NCBI GenBank assembly: GCA_019722365.1 | Contig: JADFUC010000290.1 | Location: 18,480-82,479, forward strand | Source: Lithospermum erythrorhizon | Lineage: Eukaryota; Streptophyta; Magnoliopsida; Boraginales; Boraginaceae | Direction: 5' to 3' | Length of the DNA stretch: 64,000 nucleotides | Shown here: piece by piece, positions 26,330 through 36,059 of the stretch | Layout of the letters: each line of letters begins with the position of its first letter | Numbering within the stretch: the stretch's first letter is position 1 | Program-made: the position numbers and the translations under genes | Notes under the pieces: model-generated | Told to the model about the DNA's origin: nothing | What the model saw: the letters and a program-made list of their open reading frames with translations, nothing else | The model's database searches: none

Positions 26330-26505
26330 AGTTATTTTCCCGCTTCATTGAGTAAGCCACTTGGAATCGATTTTATACTATTTTGTTCTCAAGCCACGGA
26401 GTGTATAACGAGTAATTGATTTATATTATTTTGTCCTCGTTTGTTGGAGTAGAAGCAACGAGTGACGTCGTTTTTCTTCTATTAGAGGCCACCAGAAGTT
26501 ATTTG
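26330..26505 (+). repeat. LTR-type fragment, partner of 6018-6175
   Basis: It shares ordered words with the reverse complement of 6018-6175, including TTGAGTAA, TATTTTGTCCTCG and GGAGTAGAAGCAACGAGTGACGT. Identity is partial, so these are separate old insertions rather than a recent duplication. Confidence 0.5.
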
Positions 26506-27539
26506 CTGCTGTTGACATACTGCACGCTCTGGACTATGTGTGATAGTTTATTCTTTAGATTATTTTGATATTTATTTAGGTGATCGGATATTATTGAATT
26601 AGTCTCGATTTGCCTTGTGGATTCATTAAATTGTTGAGACTATATGTTTGCATATGGATATATGTATGATTAGTTACGGTTCGTTATATAAATATTCATC
26701 GACCTTCAAATTTCACCTCTTTATTCAAAACCCCCTAGAATTTTGTAGTCAAGGAGACGCTCACGTGGCACCATTATTTGCCATGGTGAGACCGAGCATA
26801 ATTCCGTAGGTACCGTGAACGACCCGCCCCCTGCAGTCGCACGGCCCCAGGTTGTAATCGCCCCAACTCGGGGACACCGCAGTCACCAACCGATGGACGA
26901 CTGATTTTGAAGGAAACCCGCTCAAACAACTCAACAATATAATATACAACTGACAACAACACTTTTTAAGAAAAAGGATCCATCGTGGTATTCCTAACCA
27001 CATAACAACAACCAATATACAACATAACTCCAAAGGACCAATACAACAACCTACAACAACAAGTATCTCAAAATAACAACTATACAGACAACAACCACAA
27101 TCCAACAAAATAAAGAGAAGTAGGATCAATCACACCGCCACCTAAGCTCTTCAAAGACAAACACCCGAAGAAACTGCCGATAGATCAACACCACCTGTCA
27201 ACCTGGCAATAAAAATGCCGCCCATAGCGAATAGGGTGTAAGCTGCGAAGCTTAGTGAATATACGTATCTCAAGAATGAAATCAACTCCCAATTACGCAA
27301 TAGTGTACCACAGGAATAATATTACATACGATAGATAGCTGTGATAATATATTATTCAACTTAGGTCTTATAAAGTCACTAGCGCTTCATTATCATTTTC
27401 ATATGGTCATAAATTGTTACTAATAGAATTATCCAAAATGATGGCACCAACACAATATACGTATATCTCAAGAAAAAATCAGAATAAATATCGCACAACC
27501 AATCGAATCTTTACTATCCATCGTCCATTTACACCACAA

Positions 27540-27680
27540 CCTTTTAACGACCAGCAACTCAACAACTCAACAATAGTATTTCAACTCAACAACTCAACAA
27601 TAGATCAATCAAATAATAGTATCAATCAACAACTCTATCAACTCATCACCTACAACTCAACAACTTAAGCAACTCAATAT
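27540..27680. repeat. Low-complexity CAACTCAACAA tract
   Basis: Repeated AACTCAACAACTCAACAATAG-like phrases produce an apparent asparagine-rich frame (27414-27668). I regard this as simple sequence, not a gene. Confidence 0.7.
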
Positions 27681-29136
27681 AAGTCCGGTTTCTACAACCA
27701 CGCGCATATAATCAACCTCAACTCAGAGTGAGAAACTATGTCTGCCGACATAAGCTATCACCGAATCGTAAATAAAGGTAATGTATAAATCACCGAATCA
27801 AGCATTGTGTACGAGGCGCCTCACCAAATCGCATTTCAGAACGGCAAGATACCGACAAACAACTCAACCGACAACATCAACTCATACCACTCTTTCCTAA
27901 TACGACTCAACCTCAAAACACCTGTACGACTCATAAGACCACAAACACAACGCAACGACTCAACCCACAACGCATAATCAACATATAATTCAACACAAAA
28001 TCACATATATACACATACACATATCCGTAATCAAATAGTTAATCAACACCCGTGAGATAGATACTCACCTCGGCTAGCTAAATGAAAACTCCGCGAAATC
28101 ACAACAATGGTCCTTTCCCGCGATCAACGCCTAAACACATTCAAAATTATAATTACTACTTATAACACAACTAGTAATATAACATTCTACCTATATATAT
28201 AATCTCATACCGATACCCCCAAAAATAACTCCACAAAAAGTTCCCCCTATCACCTTATTCCAACCTGAGTTCGCAACCTTCCTATTAATGATCGAGTTCC
28301 AATTACTAGTTCAAAGGTCCTAACGTTCCGATATTAACAACTAATCATCACACTTCTAACCATCTTTAATCACAAATCAATTCACTATTCAACTTACAAA
28401 ACTCATAATATTCAACATTCTCTAATCTCCTAAAATCACAACTCAGACCTCAAAAACAATCCTAAATAAAGTCCACGAGTATTAATTTCTATCATTTAAA
28501 AAACTATTTAGAAAATCCCTCAATGTTTTCAACCCCATAAATCGATATAATTATCAACTCTTATACACAATCTGCTTAAACGACAAATTCTATAACATAA
28601 TAAACATCAAAGCTCAAAGTCAACTCAAATTCTCAAAAAGTCAACATCCTCAAACTCAAGAAATACTACAAAAGATTTAAACTTTCTTACCTCAAAACGT
28701 AGAGAATGACTCGGGGAATCTCTCCATAAAATTTTAGGACCAAAGCCTCGCCGAATTATAAGAAATGTTAAAATTTCGAAGTGAAAAAACAAGAGGAAAT
28801 TTTGGCCATGAACTCAAGAAAAGGCTTATAAGACATTTTTACGACGAGACAAGATTTGACAGATAAGAAAGCCCTCGGTATCCTCGCACAAAAATATCTC
28901 AAGAAGCCAAGCCACTTCTTCGCTCTGGCTTTTCGCTTAGCTTTCGTCTCTGCTAACAACACAACTCTAACATAAATTTTAAATTTCTAAACCCAAATAA
29001 TATTACAATAATACTATACTGAATTCGTTATTATGTGTACTGGCTCGGTGGCTGTGGATATCATCATCAATCTTCTTCTTCTAATCCTCATATTTTGTAG
29101 TTTTTTGACGGAGGCGTCAGATATTTTATCATGCGT

Positions 29137-29168
29137 TATATATATATATATATATACATATATATATG
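29137..29168. repeat. (TA)n microsatellite
   Basis: About ten TA dinucleotides at 29137-29156, followed by an interrupted continuation to 29168. Confidence 0.9.
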
Positions 29169-29279
29169 TGATTATTATTTTGACCATATATTTGTGCTTA
29201 AACCTCAATAGTATATATATGTGATTAATATTACTTGATATGAATTTTTTAAAATTTTTGAAATAAATAACAAGTTTAA

Positions 29280-29540
29280 TACTCCTTCCATCCCAAAAAG
29301 ATTGTCTCATTTCAATTTTTTTGGATCAAACTTTGAAAACTTTTTACAATGAATTCTCATTAGCCGATAAGAAATAATATAGTAATGTAGGATCTTGTTA
29401 GATTTGTTTTAATATATATTTTTGAAATATCAACTTTTTATAATTTTACTATGTAGAATTAATAGATATTTACGTTTTAAGCCGGTTCTAGGCGCATTTA
29501 AAAGTCAAATCTAGACAATCATTTTGGGATTGGTGGAGTA
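29280..29540. mobile_element. Stowaway-like MITE with TA target duplication
   Basis: The left end reads TA-CTCCTTCCATCCCAAAAAG and the right end, reverse complemented, reads TA-CTCCACCAATCCCAAAATG. Both are followed by ATTGTC. The terminal inverted repeats are about 27 bp with a few mismatches, flanked by TA, and the element is about 257 bp with no coding. This fits a Tc1/mariner-derived Stowaway MITE. Confidence 0.85.
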
Positions 29541-32130
29541 TAAAAAGTCATAAGAAGTCATTCAAATATTTATTTATGTGACGACTAACATCGAATGTCT
29601 ATCAATAAAGTGAATTATATACCTATACATATATTCATGCATGTATTTTTAGACCATAATATCGATGAATTATATTTCATATAAAGTAAAAATTAATATA
29701 ATTTTTATTACTTAATAATATACACTTTGGCTTAATAATTACTTAATCAATGGAGTATTAAATAGTGTGTATCTGAATTTTTTAATTTTCTTTCATATAT
29801 TGAATTCAACTTAATTTCTAATTATTACATATATAGTTTATAGATAAAGGTTTCACAAGCATAAACTAACATGTTATATATAATATAATAAAATTAACTG
29901 AAATAAAATATCAAAATCATACTCCTCCATACTAAATGATTACTATGCTCAAATCGACAAACTTTTACTCCTTCATCGATAAAATAATTTCACTCAATAA
30001 AATTTAATGTTAATATTAAAGTCCATTAAAAATATTATTATTTAATCATTTCACCAAATATTATACAACACAAATAAAAAATATTTAAATTTAACATTTA
30101 ATCGCTAAAAATCTCATAATTTAAACTCTCGACAATCTATCGTGATTTCTTTGGCGAGTATTATATGCGTAACTCTGGCTACCTTTTTTTTTTATTTCAA
30201 TTGTTGAAATGTAATACAAATTATCACATAATAATTTAGATATATATTATTTGCAGTAAGTTTTTGGATTGTAATCTTTTTCAATTCTATAATTGAATAA
30301 TTATCATGAGTATTTAAAGAGACTAATTTATTACATTAAACGGAATTTACTTATTATATAATAAAATTAAAAAATCAAAAGGAGTATTATATCAATCACT
30401 TTATCCGGCTGACAAAGATATCAATATTTCTTATATAACCTTAATTTAAAACAACACATAAGATACGTATTTAAATCGATAAAACTCTTACATATTATTA
30501 TGCTATAAAGAGATAACTCCAATTACAAGCCAATCATATGTATTCTTAAAAGAAAAATTATTTATTAATTATTACATATTTCATCAATATATATAAAATA
30601 TTATAAGAAGTGTATTATAATATTTAGTAAAAATCATAATTTATATATTTCACCCCGACTCCCCAATTCTACCCTTCAGAATCCCCTTCCTAACTCCAAC
30701 TTCAATCATCATCTAGCTTCACCATCATCCCCAACCCATATATACGTATATCTTAGAGTTACTATTTTTAATGTACTTTACTACTATCATAATAATTTTG
30801 GTTAAAATTGGATATGTGGCATTCTTGTGATGTATCCCGAAATTGGTTTATTGTGGGAGCTGTATCAGATTGTAGTCAGCCTATAGGAATTCTCAGTGCC
30901 CTGAGTAATAAGTTGTTAGCTCTTACGCTCAAAGTTTATTCGTTGGATTCGATTATCCTGTTTTGTGTTGATTATTTTGTCTTTTCATTTTTCCCCTAGT
31001 TGGATTATCTTGAATTGATTGGCGTGCATTGCCGGAATATGGAAAACGAGGCTATATTCTGATGTGACTTGACCAAGTTAACTCGAAATTCTCATAACAA
31101 TGTTGAATGTTCATAAGCTTTTCATAATAGGCCTCTAATTCATGATAGTAGCTTTGGGAGTATTGATTGTGTAACTGTTAAGTGCTATATGTCTGGCATT
31201 GTAAAATTAAAAGGGATGAAGTGTATTTGTAAAAAAAATATTGACTGTGTCAAATACTATATATTCAAACACTGGTAATATTTTTACTTTCATATACATA
31301 CGCGGAGACCTATCTACAAAATTGTGTTTATATCAAGCCACTACTGGCAAATCCAATATCTTTTACCAACTCTAATGCATTTATTTGCTGCTCAGCATAT
31401 ATAGGCCATGTTGCCACCTTCATCACCCCACCAATAAAAGAATTGATCAATTTCAATCCATATGAAAGAATTGACCAATTTTATCAATATAGTGTTGAAG
31501 GTGGTAGTGATGGTGGTGAAGCTAGATGGTGATGGAAGTTGGGTTGGTGAGAAGGGTGTTATGGGGTAGAGGGGAGGGGGAGAAGGTTGATGGAAGATCA
31601 TATGTGTAATAGAGGAAAAAGTTGGTGTCAATTTATGAAAAGAAGAGTTCGTGGGAGATTTTAGATGGAGAAAATGTATTTTAACCCAATTATTCTCGAT
31701 AATTTTATGTAAATAATCGAAAACAATCGTAATCGAATTAAATTAAAGTAATCTTTCAAGCCATTTGCCATATAAAACCCAACTTCAAACCTCCAACTAT
31801 AGGCATAGCCACACAGAAGTATACATTATCCGATAATCTATGTGTCTCTATCAGCTTGCTTGATTTTGTGTGCATACATCGAAGTACGAGAATAGGAGAA
31901 ATACACTGTACACATCCTTATCCATACTGCCTTATCACTTCCAAGTTCTATCAATACAATCTACCGACAATAAGGAAATATATATTTTCCAAGATAAAAA
32001 ATATATAAAGTAAAAAATATTTGAGAATGTGTCTTATATATTTTTATTTTTATTTTGAAAATAAACTTGATCAAACGATACTCATCTTCATCTTAATCAG
32101 ATATTCCAAATTTCAATCCAAAACTACATG
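29541..32130. other. AT-rich intergenic DNA upstream of the TSJT1-like gene
   Basis: No gene was found. It contains an imperfect inverted repeat at 30660-31610 (listed). CTCC/GGAGTA words near 29932, 29970 and 30380 hint at further MITE remnants, but no pair of ends could be matched convincingly. Confidence 0.45.
30660..31610. repeat. Imperfect inverted repeat with C-rich and G-rich arms
   Basis: The C-rich stretch at 30660-30735 and the G-rich stretch at 31500-31600 are complementary over several words. One example is CTAGCTTCACCA(C)CATC on one arm against GATGGTGGTGAAGCTAG on the other. About 770 bp lie between. It could be a non-autonomous TIR element whose outer ends have decayed, or a local inverted duplication. 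Confidence 0.5.
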
Positions 32131-32136
32131 TCTACA

Positions 32137-32143
32137 TATATAA
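32137..32143 (+). promoter_or_regulatory. Probable TATA box of the TSJT1-like gene
   Basis: TATATAA lies 122 bp upstream of the ATG at 32265, a usual distance for a plant core promoter with a 5' UTR of roughly 90 bp. Assignment is by position and sequence only. Confidence 0.5.
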
Positions 32144-32264
32144 GTATAACCTTCATCACTAAACCTACTCCGAAACATCTCATCAATAATTAAACATAGA
32201 ATATATTTTGATATATCAACTTAATATTAAGGAGACAAGCAAGCAAGAGGTTTATTCCTAAAAA

Positions 32265-33369
32265 ATGTTGGCAATATTTCATAAGGCGTTTGCTCACCCA
32301 CCAGAAGAGCTGAACAGCCCTGCATCTAACCATAGCTCCAACAAACCTAAGCTTCCAGAGGAGACAGTCCGTCACTTCGTCACTGCTCATCCTTGTAATA
32401 CCTTTTCTATGAATTTTGGAGATGCTGCTGTTCTTGCTTACGTTCGTCCCAACAACTCTTCTTGCTTTCCGAATCCTCAGAGGTAACAATATCTTCTCTT
32501 TTATTTTAATTCTATCAGTCTTTCTTTGTAAGAAAGAAGAAGATGATGGAATAATAACAGTTTACTTCAGGCTGTTTTGCGGATATGATGGAATATATTG
32601 TGTATTCTTGGGGAGCTTGAACAATTTATGTTCACAAATAAAGCAGTATGGACTAGGAAAGAGTACAAATGAGGGCATGCTTGTGATTGAGGCATACAGG
32701 ACACTTCGTGATCGTGGTCCATATCCAGCTGACCAAGTTATTAAAGATCTTGAAGGAAGTTTTGCATTTGTTGTCTATGACAGCAAACAAGGAACTGTTT
32801 TTGCTGCCCTCGTAAGAATTATCCATCTGATTATTTGCTGCTTGAACGATTCTCTTGATAACCATATCTAAATAAAATTGATGTATACATGCATATTATA
32901 ATGATCATACCTAACATTTTATTTGTTGTGAAAATGAAATGGTCTCAGGGATCTGATGGTGGAGTTAAACTATATTGGGGAATTGCTGCAGATGGTTCTG
33001 TAGTTATTTCGGATGATCTAGACGTCATTAAAACAGGATGTGCCAAATCATTTGCTCCCTTCCCACCTGGTAGGTCATATTTTTATTCATAATTTGAAGT
33101 ATAAAAAATAAATGATACGGAGTAATTAATGAAAACAATATGTATATGACATTGAAATTGGGGATTGTTGTGTAGGTTTTATTTTCCACAGCGAAGGAGG
33201 ATTGATGAGTTTTGAGCATCCAATGAACAAAATAAGAGCAATGCCAAGAGTGGATAGCGAAGGAGTGATGTGTGGAGCTAATTTCAAGGTGGACCTCTAC
33301 ACCAGAGTCAATAGTATTCCAAGAGTTGGAAGTGAAGCAAATTGGGCAGACTGGCCAATATCTCAATAA
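32265..33369 (+). CDS. TSJT1: Stem-specific TSJT1-like / aluminium-induced YGL-LRDR protein (four exons, 257 aa)
   Basis: Exons 32265-32482, 32571-32811, 32949-33069 and 33176-33369 join with GT/AG introns and matching phases into 257 residues, the usual family length. The N-terminus is MLAIFHKAFAHPPEEL. The signature YGL lies at about residues 99-101 and LRDR at about 118-121. Other conserved blocks are LFCGYDGIYCVFLGSLNN (74-91), LEGSFAFVVYD and SDGGVKLYWGIAADGS. The C-terminus includes MCGANFKVD. The family (DUF3700) has the fold of class II glutamine amidotransferase domains (Ntn hydrolases), but the chain starts MLAIF with no cysteine at position 2, so the usual nucleophile is absent. 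Members respond to aluminium, auxin, dark or stress. The biochemical role is not established. A TATA motif lies upstream, and there is no neighbouring gene within several kb. Confidence 0.95.
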
Positions 33370-33589
33370 GCTCTACATCTACATCAGGAGTAATCACTTT
33401 ATTTTTCCTTGTGCTTTGTTTTTCATTTCCTAGTCAGCCGTTCCAAAATAAGTCGGCTAACAAATATGTATCAAGGTTAGCATACATAAAAGACAAATTT
33501 CTTCAGCACCCATCACATTTATATGTTATGCTCACACACAACATACATTTGGAAGCGGATTACTGCAACGAGTAGGAGTTTGTCATTTA

Positions 33590-34375
33590 GTGAGTGGAAT
33601 GTCGCGTTTAATTGCACAATAATTTGTATTTCATTTTAAAATATATGATCATTTAATTTTTTTTTTTTATAATAGTTGATTGTTTACAATTTTAATATAT
33701 ATTTTTATAATTTTAATGTAATTTTTTGTATTTTCAATGTAGTTTTTTATAATTTTAATGTAGGTTTTTATAATTTTTTAATAAAATAATTTTTATCTAA
33801 ATAATTATTTATCTAAATAGCAATGAAAGAAGAGGAAGATATCCTGCAGAATGATTTGGTGACGAAAAGTAGTAGAATGGAAGGCCTTTAATAGAAGTCG
33901 AAACAATTTCATGGGTGTGATTTTTGAGGATGGTTATTGTTAATAATTTTTATTAATTTTCATATATATTAAATTTTAATGTGAAAATGATATATATTAT
34001 TAAAATATATTATTTTAAGATGATATAATTTATTGTACTAAATAAAATTATTTTATGCAATTAATTAGTATGTATATCAAAATTTATTAAAATAAATTGG
34101 TATTAATGACCTAAAAGGTAAAAATAAGTTTATATAATTGAAATTATTAATTTTTTTTATAAAATATTCTGTATTTAAGAACAGATTGCAAGAAAAAATG
34201 TATTAAAATGGTATAATTTATATTTTTATTATTAATAAATTGTTAATGAACAAAAAGCTTAATTTTTAAACATTAAGCTGTAAGTCGAACAAATGATTAT
34301 TGTTTGGCAATTAAATTGTAGCAATTGCTCTATTCATATGCAGCAAGATGATTAATATTAACCTTGGGATTTAAA
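33590..34375. other. AT-rich 3' flank and intergenic DNA
   Basis: Over 80% A/T by eye, with several TTTTTATAATTTTAATGTA-like phrases repeated at 33690-33780. No coding or structured element was recognised. Confidence 0.5.
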
Positions 34376-34380
34376 TATCT

Positions 34381-34475
34381 TGTCAGGGTTGGGGTTGCAG
34401 GTTTGAGTTTCGGGGGTTATGGGGCTGGGGTTGTAGGCCTGAGGTTTGAGGTTTGGGGGTAGGGTTCAGGGTTTC
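34381..34475 (+). repeat. Degenerate G-rich telomere-like tract
   Basis: A run of GGTTTGAG, GGGTTATGGG, GGTTTGGGGG, TAGGG and TTCAGGGTTTC words resembles decayed TTTAGGG-type repeats. It is much more diverged than the tracts at 38850 and 49075. Confidence 0.5.
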
Positions 34476-34479
34476 ATGC

Positions 34480-36055
34480 AGAGCATCAAGATTACTATTA
34501 TCAGATACAATTGTAGGTACATAAGATGTGACGTTTTTGCGAATCAAAGCAATATTAGAATATGATAATGGAGATTCTTCCTGCATTCAAAAGTAACGCC
34601 CAAGAGTTTAAAACTAACGAGCTTAACAAGTTCATCCGAGTTTCTTTTATGCTAACTCCTTTAAAAATACAACTGAAGACTGGGGATTGGGTAGAAAAAC
34701 CAAATGGTTTCTTCTTTCTATTACTCCGACTAAATTTGGGGGGAGTGCAGCCTTTGCCTTTCACTTTTCAGCGAGGTTTAATATCGTGTCGAACAACGGA
34801 AGAAATTTCTTTATCCAAGCCGTGATATTTATATGTGTGCTCGGTGTCCTTAAATTTTATACCACCAATCGGACATGAAAAATCTCCCTTCTCCTCCTAG
34901 TCAGCCGCCTCTAGTCAAGATTCCAAACTGAATCTTGCCCCAACATTTTCACACGCTTCATAGCTTCATTTTAAACCCTGTAAGCTTATAATCAATTATT
35001 TACTTGATTAGACAAGCAGATGACTCTTGCGCCGAATCGACAAAGTTCTATACATTAATAAATGTTAAACGAACATTATATGTTAATATATCGACATGAT
35101 TTTAATCTGGGCAGTTCATCATAACCCCTGCAAAGGTCACCGAGTATCCTAATACTTAACATTGTCATACAATCGAATTGCTCAATCCGCATCATTTCAA
35201 ATATCTCATATTTACAAAAGACTTAATTTGCCCTTGGACGACATTTGTATCATCGATTCCTTCGCACCGGTTTTCTAATGATGCAATACGCTAAGATTAT
35301 TATTACTAAATCCTCACAAGACTTGTAGTTTTCTCTTTGGTTTCATGAATTCAATGTGATATCTAACACTGTCGAGATGACCATCACAATTGCCCTTTAA
35401 TTCAATTAAGATATCGTAAAAATAATGTATATCCTGGCTGTATTTAATCCCATATATCAGATTGCATTTTCATTTTACATTTGTATCATAGTCAAAACTA
35501 TGTCGCTATAGTCTTCCTTTATAGAAAACGTTTACACGGTCAAAGTATAATACTCTTTTGTAAATGAAATCTTGCCACGCAGTGTCAAGACCATTTAACT
35601 ATAAGTTCCGCGAGAATCTTCTTAGGACATCGATATGTTATCTTCTAAGTTTCTACCGGCGGTCAGTGTCCGGGGCCTCAGATTTCGAAATCGCCTCGGC
35701 TACATGCATACCCGCAAAGCGATTGATTAGAAAATTCTTTTTATCTAAGAAATGCGATCCACACAACCAATCACACACTGGGCCGTTTCTGCTCGATTCC
35801 AATGCTGAAAACTCGACAGTGGGACGAGAAATCTCATTCTGTGGTTTGATTTCTTATTTACATCACATATCCGTATTTCAGATATCCTTTAGATTGCTAA
35901 ATGAACCAAAGTGTCACAAGTTTCCGCAACGAAGCACGTATGTATGCAATATATAAATATATACAACTATATAAATAAGGTGAATATATTTATTGAATTT
36001 AGAAGCTTAAAATTTATGTATTTTATTCATAATTGAAAACACTTATAATGAAAAA
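34480..36055. other. Unassigned, probably retroelement-derived DNA
   Basis: A frame of 130 codons (35564-35956) and one of 87 (34562-34825) are open, but they show no domain and no splice signals I trust. Because the left-arm copia ends near 36060 on the minus strand, the part next to it could include its 3' LTR. No LTR edge could be confirmed. Confidence 0.3.
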
Positions 36056-36059
36056 CTAG

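Larger units (their letters stand above)
26000..28950 (+). repeat. LTR-retrotransposon-like non-coding debris
   Basis: The block at 26330-26505 is related to the reverse complement of 6018-6175. A GC-rich island at 26810-26910 sits in AT-rich DNA and encodes nothing recognisable. The remainder is C- and A-rich text with CAACTCAACAA words. No protease, RT or integrase motif was seen, so this may be LTR and spacer sequence of a large gypsy-type element, inferred from composition and the shared block only. Confidence 0.35.

Noticed and set aside
26761..27129. Minus-strand cysteine-rich 122-codon frame
   Set aside because: It has no signal-peptide-plus-mature-peptide logic or known family, and its GC-rich part lies in LTR-like debris.
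27414..27668. Asparagine-rich 84-codon frame
   Set aside because: It is produced by the CAACTCAACAA low-complexity tract.
29967..30163. Possible second Stowaway MITE (ACTCCTTCATCG ... GGCGAGTA)
   Set aside because: The putative ends match over too few bases and in a poor register to support it.
35564..35956. 130-codon plus-strand frame
   Set aside because: No recognisable domain, inconsistent codon composition, and it lies in probable retroelement flank.
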